Positions 26,985 through 36,463 are shown, numbered from the stretch's first letter. The stretch: DNA of 64,000 nucleotides from Myxococcus flavus (GCF_050038885.1 NZ_CP143624.1:3162001-3226000); one strand, 5' to 3'. Numbers and translations are program-made. Notes: generated from the sequence alone by a model not told the origin.

Positions 26985-28292
26985 ATGAGTCACGCCATGC
27001 CTGTGCCCGTGCAGAAGCAGGAAGAGACCGGAGCCTCAGTCCACGCCGCGAGCGGCCGCTGCCCCCATCTGGGCGCTCAGTACAACCCGTTCGCGGGCCC
27101 CCACGTGGAGAACCCGCACCCCTTCTTCGACCAGCTCCGCAAGGACGAGCCCATCACCTTCAGCCCCATGCTGAACATGTGGCTGATCAGCCGCTACGAG
27201 GACATCACCCAGGTGCTGAGGGACCCGACGCGCTTCTCCAACCGGGACATGCTGGTGAGTGGCACGCACGCGCACCTCACCGAGGAGGCCCGGGCCATCC
27301 TCGCCCAGGGCTACCCCACCGCGCACGTGCTGCTGGGCATGGACGGGCCCGAGCACACCCGCCTGCGGCGGCTGATGAACCAGTGCTTTACGCCCCAGCG
27401 CGTCGCCAGCCTGTCCCCGCTCATCCAGCGGATGGCCGTCGAGCTGGTGGAGCGCTTCGAGAAGGACGGCCACGCGGACCTGGTGACGCAGCTGGCCTGG
27501 CCCCTGCCGGTCCACGTCATCCTCGGCGCCGTGGGCGTGCCCCAGGAGGACTTCTGGAAGATCAAGGGCTGGAGCACCGACTGGCAGCGCATCCTCTTCG
27601 AGTACGTCCCCCCCGAGAAGCAGGTGGACATGGCGAAGGGCTTCCTCGAGTTCCAGCAGTATTGCATCCGCCTCATCGAGGACCGGCGCCGCAACCCGCG
27701 AGACGACTGGGCCAGCCACATGCTGGCGGTGGAGGACAACGGCGAGGCGCTGTCCCTGCACGAGCTCATCATGGCCATTGGCGGCTCCATGCTGGCCGCC
27801 GGCCACGAGTCCACCACCGCGCTGCTGGCCAATTCGTGGAAGCTGGCGCTCCAGCACGGGCTCTGGGAGCGGCTGCGCGACCACCGCGAGCTGGTGCCCA
27901 AGTTCCTCGAGGAGTCCAGCCGCTATGACTCCGTCTCCCACGCCATGATTCGCACCGCCACCGAGGACGTGGAGGTGGGCGGGGTGAAGATTCCCTCGGG
28001 CTCGCGCCTGCTGCTCCTCTACGCCTCCGGGAGCCGGGACGCGTCCCTCTGCCCGCACGCGAACAAGCTCGACCTCGACCGGGAGAAGGTGCCGCAGCAC
28101 CTCACCTACGGCCGCGGCACGCACTTCTGCCTGGGCGCCCCCCTGGCCCGGCTCCAGTTCCAGATTGCCACCAACCTCCTCCTGGACCGCCTCCCGACGC
28201 CCAGGCTCGTCGCCGGCCAGGACTTCGGGACCACGCAGAACCTCGTCCTGCGCCAGATGAAGCACCTGAAGGTGGAGTGGACGCCCACCTGA
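26985..28292 (+). CDS. Cytochrome P450
   Basis: A 435-residue soluble bacterial P450. Seen in order: I-helix AGHESTT (oxygen-activating Glu/Thr), the ExxR pair in FLEESSRYD, and the haem loop YGRGTHFCLGAPLAR with the Cys thiolate near residue 380. ATG 26985 or ATG 26997 could be the start. A CPHLG motif precedes the catalytic domain. It lies upstream of a fatty-acid desaturase on the same strand but is separated by 316 bp with a hairpin, so the two are likely independent units. The substrate is unknown; myxobacterial P450s often modify secondary metabolites or fatty acids. No redox partner gene is adjacent. Confidence 0.92.
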   Translation: MSHAMPVPVQKQEETGASVHAASGRCPHLGAQYNPFAGPHVENPHPFFDQLRKDEPITFSPMLNMWLISRYEDITQVLRDPTRFSNRDMLVSGTHAHLTEEARAILAQGYPTAHVLLGMDGPEHTRLRRLMNQCFTPQRVASLSPLIQRMAVELVERFEKDGHADLVTQLAWPLPVHVILGAVGVPQEDFWKIKGWSTDWQRILFEYVPPEKQVDMAKGFLEFQQYCIRLIEDRRRNPRDDWASHMLAVEDNGEALSLHELIMAIGGSMLAAGHESTTALLANSWKLALQHGLWERLRDHRELVPKFLEESSRYDSVSHAMIRTATEDVEVGGVKIPSGSRLLLLYASGSRDASLCPHANKLDLDREKVPQHLTYGRGTHFCLGAPLARLQFQIATNLLLDRLPTPRLVAGQDFGTTQNLVLRQMKHLKVEWTPT

Positions 28293-28323
28293 GGCGCCCC
28301 CTCCCGGCACCCGCGATGAACGA

Positions 28324-28355
28324 GGGCCTGGCGACCGGCACCGGTCTCCAGGCCC
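28324..28355 (+). terminator. Hairpin after the P450 gene
   Basis: GGGCCTGG...CCAGGCCC (8-bp outer arms, 28324-28331 and 28348-28355) with a further ACCGG/CCGGT inner stem separated by a CG/CT bulge. It lies 31 bases past the P450 stop and is followed by only two T. The remaining 250 bases to the desaturase include an AT-rich stretch at 28505-28560 (TAGAAATAATTTTCTT) that may be its promoter. Confidence 0.5.
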
Positions 28356-28608
28356 TTCGCATGTCCGGCGCACGCCACCCGCACGCCTCGAGCGGACGAT
28401 TTCCTACAAGAAGGGTCGAAACCCACCTCACTCCAGGTGAACAGGCGGGACAAACATGACTCCCAGTGGGTATCCATTGACTCGACAAGGCCCGCTCACT
28501 CTGGAACGCGTGCATTCTAGAAATAATTTTCTTGCCTCACTGGCCAAATTCACGAGAAACAGTCCTGGAACACCCTGCTTCCGAGTAAAGCAGAAGGAGC
28601 CCCCCGAC

Positions 28609-29664
28609 ATGTACGCTCAAGTGGTCGTCGACGAGGCAGACATCCAGTTCGCGCACCGGATTGATCGCAAGGCGCTGGCGGCCGTCACCCGGGAGATGTC
28701 CCAGGTGAGCAACCTGCGGGCGCTGTGGGCGCTGGTCGTCCAGTGGGCCGTCATCGCGGCGGCATTTGCCTTCGTCTTCTGGGTGGACCGCTGGTGGGCC
28801 TGGCCGCTGGCGGCCGTCGTCATCGCCACGCGGCAACACGCCCTGCTGGCGCTGATGCACGAGTCGGCGCACTACCACTTCCTGTCCAACCGCAAGGTGT
28901 CGGACGTGGTGGCCGACCTGCTCTGCGCCTTCCCGCTGAACATGACGACGGCGGGCTACCGGCACGAGCACATGCTGCACCACCGCTACGTGAACACGCC
29001 GCAGGACCCGTACCTGGCCGGACAGCTGGTGGACGCGTCCTGGCACTTCCCGCGCACGCCGCTGCGCGCGACGGCCGTCTTCCTGGCGGACGCGCTGGGC
29101 CTCTACGCGCCCAACCACCTGAAGGTGGTGCTGCCCTGGACGTACTGGGGCCGCCTGGTGGCCGGGGCCCAGCCGCGCATCACCGCGGGCGAGCACCTGC
29201 GCTACTGGCTGTACGTGGCCACGCTCGTCACGGTGCTGGTGACGACGGGCGCGTGGCTGCACTGGCTGCTGCTGTGGGTGATGCCGACGGCCACGGTGAT
29301 GATGGCCTTCTTCCGGATGCGCGCCCTGGGAGAGCACCCCATCGAGGAGACGACGTCCGGCGACGAGACGCGCGAGACGCGCGACGTGCTGGGCACCGCG
29401 CTGGAGAACTTCTTCATCGCCCCGCTCAACGTGAACCTGCACCTCACCCACCACGCCTTCCCCTCCGTGCCCTTCTACAACCTGCCCGCGATGCACGCGG
29501 AGCTCGCCAGGACGGGCCTGCTGGAGGACGGGGTGAACCGCTTCGAGACGTACCTGGGCAAGGAGCAGAGCCTGTTCCAGTACCTCACGCGTGAGCCGGA
29601 GGCCTCCGCCGCCGTGGCCGCCGCGTCGCAGCAGTCCCGGCTGGGCCAGGCGCTCCACTCGTGA
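28609..29664 (+). CDS. Membrane fatty-acid desaturase
   Basis: A 351-residue integral membrane di-iron desaturase/hydroxylase. All three histidine boxes are present: HESAHYH (about 84-90), HEHMLHHRY (about 120-128) and HLTHHAFPSVPFY (about 280-292). Four hydrophobic segments flank them. ATG 28609 follows AAGGAG at normal spacing. The enzyme would introduce a double bond or hydroxyl into acyl-lipid or a related chain using an electron donor encoded elsewhere. Confidence 0.9.
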   Translation: MYAQVVVDEADIQFAHRIDRKALAAVTREMSQVSNLRALWALVVQWAVIAAAFAFVFWVDRWWAWPLAAVVIATRQHALLALMHESAHYHFLSNRKVSDVVADLLCAFPLNMTTAGYRHEHMLHHRYVNTPQDPYLAGQLVDASWHFPRTPLRATAVFLADALGLYAPNHLKVVLPWTYWGRLVAGAQPRITAGEHLRYWLYVATLVTVLVTTGAWLHWLLLWVMPTATVMMAFFRMRALGEHPIEETTSGDETRETRDVLGTALENFFIAPLNVNLHLTHHAFPSVPFYNLPAMHAELARTGLLEDGVNRFETYLGKEQSLFQYLTREPEASAAVAAASQQSRLGQALHS

Positions 29665-29704
29665 GGCCAGCGCGCCGGGCCGCCTGAGCCGGGCGCCTCA
29701 GACA

Positions 29705-29744
29705 GCCGTCCCAGGTGTGGCCGGGGGGCTCCACCCGGGACGGC
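29705..29744. terminator. Hairpin between convergent genes
   Basis: GCCGTCCC (29705-29712) and GGGACGGC (29737-29744) form an 8-bp stem, with an imperfect inner stem. It sits in the 99-bp gap between the desaturase and the convergent DUF4846 gene and may serve both. Confidence 0.45.
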
Positions 29745-29763
29745 AGGCGCGACCCGGCCGCGG

Positions 29764-30699
29764 TCAGAAGCGCCGCAACGAGGACCACGGGAAGGGCTTC
29801 CAGAAGGGCGTCGCGACGTCCTCGCCCTCCAGGGAGAACCAGGGCGCGGTGTCTCCCTCCGCCGCCAGCACGTGGAAGTCCTGCGCGGGCATGAAGCCCT
29901 GCCCCAACAGCGCCACCTTCTTCCCCGCCGCGTTGGCCGCCACGTCCAGCACCAGCACCACGTGGCCGGGACTGCCGCCGAGCACGAAGAAGTCCCCGGG
30001 CCGCACGTCCTCTCGCGAGGGCCGCCCCTTCAGCGACGCCAACGAGTGCGTGCCCGCGTAGGTGAAGACCAGGTCCAGCCACGCACGGAAGCTGCGGCGA
30101 GAGTCATCCGGCGCCGCGCTGCGCACCCACGTCACCTTCGAGCCCGACACCCGCGCACGGTCCCCCGCCGCGTACCGGGGCCAGGCGGCCAGGTGTCCAC
30201 TGGTGAAGCGGTAGGCGATGCGGTCCGGCTGCTTGCCGGCCCAGAGCCACTCCGCATGAAGGCGGATGACGGAGTCCGCGCATTGCTGGAGGTTGGCCGT
30301 GCCCACGTCCAGCTCCGCCACCGCCGCCAGCCGAGGGTCCCCCACCGCCAGAATCGTCGCGCCCTGGTGGCTTCGCACGGGCGTGCCCTCGGGCCGCAGC
30401 GGAAGTCCCCGCAGCCAGGCGCCGAAGGAGTCCTTCGCCACCTGGATGCGCTCGTACCCCTCGGGTGGCGGCAGCGCGGACGCCAGCGGGCGCACCTGGG
30501 CCTGGGGTGACAGCCAGGCATAAAGGGCCCGCTCCTCCTTCGTGGGAGGCCGGGGCGAGACCTCCTCCGAGGCCCACCCCGACACCGGCGGCAGGCACAT
30601 CCCCAGGAGGAGCATCCAGCACGCCGCCCCCTTCCCCGAACGGGCGCGGCGCGCAACGGGCCAGGACACAGAGAACGAGCGAAGCAGGCAATCGAACAC
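29764..30699 (-). CDS. DUF4846-family exported protein
   Basis: A 311-residue protein matching the DUF4846 pattern: AWLRGLPL, VGTANLQQCADSVIRLHAEWL, AYRFTSGH and the C-terminal PGDFFVLGGSPGHVVLVLDVA, which has an amidase/NlpC-like look but no proven activity. I chose GTG 30699, giving a basic start and a hydrophobic segment ending CLPPVSGWA, a plausible signal peptide; ATG 30615 would shorten it. Probably periplasmic. Faces away from the CDP-alcohol transferase gene; 174 bp between them. Confidence 0.7.
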   Translation of the reverse strand: MFDCLLRSFSVSWPVARRARSGKGAACWMLLLGMCLPPVSGWASEEVSPRPPTKEERALYAWLSPQAQVRPLASALPPPEGYERIQVAKDSFGAWLRGLPLRPEGTPVRSHQGATILAVGDPRLAAVAELDVGTANLQQCADSVIRLHAEWLWAGKQPDRIAYRFTSGHLAAWPRYAAGDRARVSGSKVTWVRSAAPDDSRRSFRAWLDLVFTYAGTHSLASLKGRPSREDVRPGDFFVLGGSPGHVVLVLDVAANAAGKKVALLGQGFMPAQDFHVLAAEGDTAPWFSLEGEDVATPFWKPFPWSSLRRF

Positions 30700-30873
30700 G
30701 AGGCGACAGTCTCCGGAGGCCACGGGGTGGTACGACACGGTTGGAGGTTTCTCACGGCCCGCGGGTTCCCGCTCCCCCGATTCCTTTCTGACGCCCCAGG
30801 GGGCGGGTCTACCGCTGAACGCTCGCGATTCACGAGAGGTGCGCGTCAGGGAGCGAGCACTACCTTGAGACGC

Positions 30874-31473
30874 ATGCGCCGTCAGGCGAGCCTTGCGCTG
30901 CTCAACACCTTGTCGCTCACCCGGCTGCCCCTGGCGGTTGCCTTCATCGTCATCCCCGACGCGTGGGTCCGGGCTGCGCTCGTCGTGCTGGCCGCCTTCA
31001 CCGACTTCCTGGATGGGTGGATTGCCCGGCACAAGGGGCTGGCCACCCGCCTGGGCGCGCTCATCGACCCGGTGGCGGACCGCGCCTTCATGGTGACGGC
31101 CATCATCGTCTGCTACCTCGACGGGCTCATCAGCGGAATCGCGGTGCTGCTGCTGGTGGTCCGGGACATCGGCACCACCGTGGGCTTCTTCGTCGCCCGC
31201 CTGGTGCCGAAACTGCGGCCCGTCGAGCTGAAGGCCCGGATGCTCGGCAAGGCCGTCACGACGTTGCAGCTCGTGACGCTGCTCTGCGTGCTGCTGTTTG
31301 CTCCAGCGGTGGTGCCCCTGGTCGCGCTCATCGGGGTGCTGTCGCTCGCGTCCGTGGTGGACTACTCGTGCGCGGTGCTGCGAGCCCGGGAGCGGGGCCC
31401 CGCTCCCCGGCGGATGAAACCGGAGTCCGGGTCGGCGCGTCCGACGTCGTCCTTGCCGCCGGTGCGCAAGTAG
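30874..31473 (+). CDS. CDP-alcohol phosphatidyltransferase family protein
   Basis: A 199-residue membrane enzyme with five or six helices. The family signature D-x2-DG-x2-AR-x8-G-x3-D-x3-D is complete: DFLDGWIARHKGLATRLG... continuing ALIDPVADR (about residues 42-68). It moves a phosphatidyl group from CDP-diacylglycerol to an alcohol such as glycerol phosphate. ATG 30874 is preferred; the longer frame to 30727 has no family similarity. Exact acceptor unknown. Confidence 0.85.
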   Translation: MRRQASLALLNTLSLTRLPLAVAFIVIPDAWVRAALVVLAAFTDFLDGWIARHKGLATRLGALIDPVADRAFMVTAIIVCYLDGLISGIAVLLLVVRDIGTTVGFFVARLVPKLRPVELKARMLGKAVTTLQLVTLLCVLLFAPAVVPLVALIGVLSLASVVDYSCAVLRARERGPAPRRMKPESGSARPTSSLPPVRK

Positions 31474-31489
31474 CGCGGCGAGGGGGGCG

Positions 31490-31711
31490 TCAAGGCGGCG
31501 CCGCGGCATCCGCGGGTGGCGCTTCAGGCAGGCCCAGCACGCGGGCCCGTTCGGTGGCGATGGCGGCGCGCTCGCCCTCGCTCATCTCCATCCAGACTTC
31601 ATCCAGGTCGTCGAGCAGGCCGTCCTCCTCGGATGAATCACCTTCGGGGTGCCGAGCGCGGACGAGCCGCAGCTTGTTCAGGAGAGCACGGTAACGGTCG
31701 TAAGCAGACAT
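31490..31711 (-). CDS. Small conserved acidic protein
   Basis: A 73-residue protein beginning MSAYDRYRALLNKLRLVR, with an acidic middle (EGDSSEEDGLLDDLDEVW) and a helical end. GGGGAGG precedes the ATG by eight bases. It probably folds as two or three helices. No family recognised. It converges with the CDP-alcohol transferase gene, 16 bp away. Confidence 0.55.
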   Translation of the reverse strand: MSAYDRYRALLNKLRLVRARHPEGDSSEEDGLLDDLDEVWMEMSEGERAAIATERARVLGLPEAPPADAAAPP

Positions 31712-31779
31712 GATGGGAACCTCCCCCTCGGGGACGAGCATCGGGCGTGCGACTGACGGGCGTGGCTGGGCTCGGCACC

Positions 31780-32634
31780 TCACTTCCCGGGAGCGGCGGA
31801 CGGGAGCACCGAAATCTCCGTCGTGCGCTCATTGTCCAGCAGGTCCACCACCGCGCGGACCTGCTCGCCCGGCTCCAGCTTGCGCAGCGCGATGTTCTTC
31901 CCATCCCGCAGCACCCGCGTCCGAGGGTCCACACGCAGCGTCAGCGGTGGCCCTTCTCCAAAAGCGATGGCCACCTGGTCTTCTCCCACCGAGCGCACCA
32001 CGCCCGTGTAGACGGCGTCCACCACGGCCGTGCCCGGTGGCGAGGGCACATCCGAGCCCGCGGGCGGCACGTCGCTGACGACGCCGCCCTGCCCCGTGCC
32101 GCCCGTGCCCTGCTGCGCGGCGACGTCCTGTCGGGGACGCACCACCCGCGCGCCCGGGGGCACGCCCGCCCCGCCGGTGCCCTCCTGCTGCGCGGCGGAG
32201 TCCTGCGGTGCGCCGGTTGTCGCGCCGGAGCCTTGCGGCTGCTGCGCGGCGGTGTCCTGCGCTGCGCCAGTCGTCGCGCCGGAGCCTTGCGGCTGCTGCG
32301 CGGCGACGCCCTGCTGTGTGCCGCCCCCGCCCGTGCCTTGCGGCTGCTGCGCGGCAACGCCCTGCTGTGCGCCGCCTCCGACCGTCGCTCCGCCAGCGCT
32401 CTGCTGCTGCGCGCGAAGCTGCGTCACCTCCTGCCGGAGCTGTGACAGGTCGGCGCGAAGCTGGTCCACCTCGCGCTGGAGGTTGGCGGCCTCTGTCTCG
32501 GACAGGGCCTGTCCCGACGCCTGCCCCGCCTGGGCGGGAACCTGCCGTGTGTCCTGCGCCGCCGCCGTGCCACCACAGAGCAGCAGCGACAGTCCCACGA
32601 TGCCCAACATCCACCCGCTCGCCTTGCGCAGCAT
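31780..32634 (-). CDS. Exported coiled-coil protein with Gln/Gly repeats
   Basis: A 284-residue protein. A signal peptide (cleavage near TAAAQ, residue 26) is followed by a short coiled coil (about 45-77, QREVDQLRADLSQLRQEV) and a low-complexity region of repeated VAAQQPQG-like units (about 88-150). The C-terminal 75 residues look like a compact beta domain (VYTGVVRSVGEDQVAIAF ... VRAVVDLLD), similar in pattern to OB-like DUF5666 domains. ATG 32634 has AAGGAGG ten bases upstream, better than ATG 32658. Possibly a periplasmic linker protein. Function unknown. The 308-bp divergent gap to the next gene shows nothing specific. Confidence 0.6.
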   Translation of the reverse strand: MLRKASGWMLGIVGLSLLLCGGTAAAQDTRQVPAQAGQASGQALSETEAANLQREVDQLRADLSQLRQEVTQLRAQQQSAGGATVGGGAQQGVAAQQPQGTGGGGTQQGVAAQQPQGSGATTGAAQDTAAQQPQGSGATTGAPQDSAAQQEGTGGAGVPPGARVVRPRQDVAAQQGTGGTGQGGVVSDVPPAGSDVPSPPGTAVVDAVYTGVVRSVGEDQVAIAFGEGPPLTLRVDPRTRVLRDGKNIALRKLEPGEQVRAVVDLLDNERTTEISVLPSAAPGK

Positions 32635-32942
32635 GAGGCCCTGGCCTCCTTTCCGCATCAAAGGTGGGGCTTGCCGGGTGTCGGACAACCATCGGCCCGG
32701 TCGGGATACGCCGGAACACCGGCCAGCCCGCCAGGCCCATGCCTGCTTGCGAGAAAGCGGTCCGACGTGAAGCCCGCGGCGCACGGGGCCAGTCCAGGGC
32801 CTCGCGGAATTTCTTCGCGGTGGCGCTGAAACTCCGGGCGGCCTCGCGTCACTTCTCGGGCGCCGGGCCCACGCAGCCCTGGCCCGGTGTGGAGCGCGGC
32901 CGACCGCCACGCCACCGGTGTCTCGTTTCGAGGAGAAACACC

Positions 32943-34262
32943 ATGTCCAAGAAGTCTGTCTGGGTAAGCCTGGCGATGGGGCTCGCGTTGGGGTTCGTGG
33001 GCGGTTGCACGTCGGGGGCGGAGGAGTCGGCCACGGACACGCCCCAGGCCGCGAACGTCGCAGCGAAGGCGGCGCCCACCGGTGCACGGCCGCGCCCGCC
33101 CATCTCTCCCACCGTCTACAAGGTGCCGGTGCAGGGCTCTCCGGTCGCGGGGCCCGAGGACGCGCTCGTCACGCTGGTGGAGTTCTCCGACTACGAGTGT
33201 CCGTTCTGCGCGCGCGGCCATAACACGGTGAAGCAGCTCCAGCAGCGCTATGGGAACCGGCTGCGCGTGGTGATGAAGCACCACCCGCTCGCCATGCACC
33301 CACGGGCCCGGCCCGCGGCGCTGGCCGCGATGGCGGCCGGAGCGCAGGGCAAGTTCTGGGAGATGCATGACGTGCTCTTCGCCAACGCGAAGGCCCTGGG
33401 CGAGGAGGACCTGGAGCGCCATGCCCAGAGCGTGGGGCTGGACATGGTGCGCTGGAACAGCGACCGCAACGATCCGCGTCTGGCGGAGCAGATCCGCCAG
33501 GACGAAGCGCTGGCGATGAAGCTGGGCGCCACCGGGACGCCGGCCTTCTTCGTGAACGGCCGCTTCATCAGCGGCGCGCAGCCGCTGGAGGTCTTCACCG
33601 GCGTGGTGGACGAGGAGCTGGCGAAGGCGGAGGCCCTGCTGAAGACGGGCGTGCAGCCCTCCGAGGTGTATGCGCGCATCATCGAAGGCGGCCGGGAAGA
33701 AGGCGCGTCCGCGAAGGCGCAGCAGCGGGAGCTGCCGACACAGAAGGTGGAGGTGGGCAACGCGCCCTCACGTGGCGCAGCGGATGCGCCGGTGACGGTG
33801 GTGGCCTTCTCCGACTTCGAGTGCCCCTTCTGCGCCCGGGCCGTGCCGACGCTGAAGGCGCTGGAGGAGGAGTACGCGGGCAAGCTCCGCGTGGCCTTCA
33901 AGCACCAGCCGCTGGCCCAGCACCCCAACGCGCAGACGGCGGCGGCCGCGTCCATGGCGGCGCACGAGCAGGGCAAGTTCTGGGAGTTCCACGACGTGCT
34001 CTTCGCCAACCAGCGCAAGCTGGACCGCGCCTCCCTGGAGGACTACGCGGAGCAGGTGGGCCTGGACGTGGCGAAGTTCAAGGCGGCGCTGGATTCGCAC
34101 AAGCATGACGCCCACGTGGCCGCGGACGCGGCCGAAGCCACGCGCGTGGGCGCCACGGGCACGCCGACGTTCTTCATCAACGGCCGGCCGGTGGTGGGCG
34201 CCAGGCCCATCGACCACTTCCGCCGCATCATCGACGAGGAGCTGAAGAAGGCCGGGCGGTAG
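32943..34262 (+). CDS. Lipoprotein with two DsbA-like thioredoxin domains
   Basis: A 439-residue protein. Lipobox FVGGC puts the lipid on Cys22. Two tandem DsbA-type domains follow, each with CPFC (86-89 and 294-297) and a cis-proline loop GTP (198-200; repeated near 404). The two halves are clearly homologous, so the protein arose by internal duplication. Both active sites are intact. It likely oxidises or isomerises disulfides in exported proteins, possibly with one domain passing electrons to the other. ATG 32943 follows GGAG. Single-gene unit. Confidence 0.88.
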   Translation: MSKKSVWVSLAMGLALGFVGGCTSGAEESATDTPQAANVAAKAAPTGARPRPPISPTVYKVPVQGSPVAGPEDALVTLVEFSDYECPFCARGHNTVKQLQQRYGNRLRVVMKHHPLAMHPRARPAALAAMAAGAQGKFWEMHDVLFANAKALGEEDLERHAQSVGLDMVRWNSDRNDPRLAEQIRQDEALAMKLGATGTPAFFVNGRFISGAQPLEVFTGVVDEELAKAEALLKTGVQPSEVYARIIEGGREEGASAKAQQRELPTQKVEVGNAPSRGAADAPVTVVAFSDFECPFCARAVPTLKALEEEYAGKLRVAFKHQPLAQHPNAQTAAAASMAAHEQGKFWEFHDVLFANQRKLDRASLEDYAEQVGLDVAKFKAALDSHKHDAHVAADAAEATRVGATGTPTFFINGRPVVGARPIDHFRRIIDEELKKAGR

Positions 34263-34383
34263 CCACGACAATCACTGCGCGGGGGGCATCTGGCGCGCCG
34301 CAGCCGGACCCTGGCGTCCACACCGGGGGAGGCATCCCTGGTGTGACGTCCCTCCGCGGGTCCTCGAGCACCATGCGTGGATT

Positions 34384-34414
34384 GCGCGATGGGCGTTCGC
34401 CTCGCGCATCGCGC
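34384..34414. terminator. Hairpin between DsbA-like and regulatory-like genes
   Basis: GCGCGATG (34384-34391) and CATCGCGC (34407-34414) make an 8-bp stem with a 15-base loop between convergent genes. No T-tract. Confidence 0.4.
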
Positions 34415-34429
34415 CTGACAGGAGTCACG

Positions 34430-35989
34430 TCATGGCTCCGCGGAGGAGAGCTCCGCGGGCGGCTGCGCCTTCAAGAGCCCCAGGTCCGTTCGCTCACGCG
34501 CGTTGATGTTGAAGTTGACGATACCCGCCGGCGTCTGGAGAACGTGCTTCCCGGGTGACAGCCCCGCGACGATGAAGCTCCCATCCTGCCGGGTGCGGTG
34601 CCAGACGCCGTACCACATGTCATCGACGATGATGACCTCTCGGTTGTCGGTGTAGTAGTCGTCGCCGACCTCCAACTGCCCGACGACGGCGCCCGTCTCC
34701 TCCAACCAGATATCGGCGGACACGCGCTCACCCTCGCGCCCGACGGCGGTGAGCTTGCCGGCACGGCCATCATCGAGCCAGGCATAGACCTCGCGCACCC
34801 CCGCCATGGGCCGGATGACGAACTCCGCGCCATCGAAGCGATGGTGCGAATGGAAGCGAGGCTCGTTGCCACAAGGCCCGATGAACATGGGCACTTCGGT
34901 CGAGACGCGCACGCCCTTCACGGGCGTCCCATCTCGCAGGAAGACGCGCCCCGCGAGCTCGAAGCGACCGGACGTGTCGTCTTCCTCCTTGGGCGGCGGC
35001 CTCCTGGCGATGAGGCCCTTGGGAGCCGCGAATCGCACCCGGACGGTCGCGGCAACACCTGGCGTCAGCGTCACCTTCGTTTCCCCGTGCGCCCAGAGCC
35101 AGCTGATGTATCCAGACGCACCGGCGTCCTGCGCCCCCGCCTCGGACATCCCCGTCCAGGAACCATCCGGCTGTCGGCGCAGCGGACCCGACAGGGAGAC
35201 GGACCTCACGTCGACGTCGCCCAACCCGTTCGTGACAGGGTCCACGTGAACCGTCACTGGCGCGAATCCCGCGAGCCGGATGTCGAGCCGCGCCACCTCG
35301 CCAGCCTGGACCTCTGCGTCCGGCGCTCGGACGCTTCCCTGGCCTTCGGAGGTGAAGGGCGTCACCCGGACGTAGCCGGGCGTCACGCCATCCAGCCGAT
35401 ACCGCCCCTCCGCGTCCGTCACGGCCTGGGTCGGCATCACCGTGAGACGGCCATTCACGGTGGTCCCCATCGCCATCAGCCGGACCCCGGCGGCGGGAAG
35501 CCCATCCTGCTGGACCACCTGCCCCTCGATGACCGCCCCCGGCGGCAGCCGCAAATCCACGGAGAGCTCCCCGCCAGCGACGACCCCGACTTCGGCTTCA
35601 CAGTCCTCTTCGTGGCCCGCCCCACGGGCGCAGATGGTGAACAGGCCCGCCTGGGTCTCCGTGAACAGGGCCACGCCCTCCCTGTTCGTGAGCGCCGCCT
35701 CCAGGGGTTGCGCGAGGTCGACCGGCCCCCGCAGGAGCGCGACCATCGCGCCAGCCAGCGGCTCGCCGCTCGTCGCGGAGACGACGCGCACGCGAATCTG
35801 CTTCGCCAGGCCATCCAGGGTCGGCGGCGGCAACGGCAGTGGCGGCAACGTGGGGAGCTGCGCGAACTTCGGGAAGGGCACCTCGGCGAGCTCGGGCTGC
35901 GCCATCCGCTCCGCGCGCCACATGCCCAGGCCCCCGAGCACCGTCGCCATGGCACTCAGGCCGATGCCCCAGCGAAACCCGTGCAGCAT
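34430..35989 (-). CDS. Membrane-anchored carboxypeptidase-regulatory-like protein
   Basis: A 519-residue protein with an N-terminal hydrophobic anchor (about 8-24) and a proline-rich spacer (45-57), then several beta-sandwich repeats of the carboxypeptidase-regulatory/transthyretin type: IRVRVVSATSGEPLAGAMV (64-82), GAVIEGQVVQQDGLPAAGV (about 150-168), ELAGRVFLRDGTPVKGV (about 345-361). No catalytic domain. Such proteins are common on myxobacterial surfaces and are thought to bind ligands or stiffen the envelope. ATG 35989 lacks a strong ribosome site. Confidence 0.65.
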   Translation of the reverse strand: MLHGFRWGIGLSAMATVLGGLGMWRAERMAQPELAEVPFPKFAQLPTLPPLPLPPPTLDGLAKQIRVRVVSATSGEPLAGAMVALLRGPVDLAQPLEAALTNREGVALFTETQAGLFTICARGAGHEEDCEAEVGVVAGGELSVDLRLPPGAVIEGQVVQQDGLPAAGVRLMAMGTTVNGRLTVMPTQAVTDAEGRYRLDGVTPGYVRVTPFTSEGQGSVRAPDAEVQAGEVARLDIRLAGFAPVTVHVDPVTNGLGDVDVRSVSLSGPLRRQPDGSWTGMSEAGAQDAGASGYISWLWAHGETKVTLTPGVAATVRVRFAAPKGLIARRPPPKEEDDTSGRFELAGRVFLRDGTPVKGVRVSTEVPMFIGPCGNEPRFHSHHRFDGAEFVIRPMAGVREVYAWLDDGRAGKLTAVGREGERVSADIWLEETGAVVGQLEVGDDYYTDNREVIIVDDMWYGVWHRTRQDGSFIVAGLSPGKHVLQTPAGIVNFNINARERTDLGLLKAQPPAELSSAEP

Positions 35990-36118
35990 GGAGAGGCCCC
36001 CAGTTCCAGAAGTGGAACCGGGAGGCTATCACTCCGAGTCCGGACAGCGTACCCCGACGGTGTCACCCCATACCGCGGGGCATCCTGCGGGAGCACCCGT
36101 CACGACCCGGCCTCCAGC

Positions 36119-36463
36119 TCAGTTGCCGTAGCCCGCGCTCTTCACGTCGATGAGGCGGCCGTTCTCGAACGTCACCACCTGAATCAAGCGGCGCGGCCCG
36201 AAGTTGTACGTCCAGTCCTCATATTCCCGGGTGACGGACCGCCGCTCCGTCGTGGCGCCCCCGTTCGGCTCCGGCGTCCACGAGCCCGCCGAGTCCGTCA
36301 CCGTGCGGAAGTCCTTCGCCTCCGGCTCTCCGCACTTCGCGAGCACCTCCGACTTGAGCGCCCCATCCGAGACCAGCGCCCGGCCACAGCGCAGCGAGGC
36401 CGCCTCCGCTGCTACCGGAGCGCCGACCATTGCCAGAGCGATTACCAGTCCTAGAGCGCGCAT
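36119..36463 (-). CDS. DUF2845-family exported protein
   Basis: A 114-residue protein with a clear signal peptide (ALGLVIALAMVGAPVAAEA) and the DUF2845 pattern: LRCGRALVSDGALKSEVLAKCGEP, then YNFGPRRLIQVVTFENGRLIDV. Two cysteines (about 26 and 44) could form a disulfide in the periplasm. ATG 36463 follows AGGAG. Function unknown. The gap on its downstream side (35990-36118) shows nothing else. Confidence 0.75.
   Translation of the reverse strand: MRALGLVIALAMVGAPVAAEAASLRCGRALVSDGALKSEVLAKCGEPEAKDFRTVTDSAGSWTPEPNGGATTERRSVTREYEDWTYNFGPRRLIQVVTFENGRLIDVKSAGYGN

Noticed and set aside
29764..31509. Long 581-residue frame joining DUF4846 with the region opposite the CDP-alcohol transferase
   Set aside because: The upstream part is antisense to a gene with a complete family signature.
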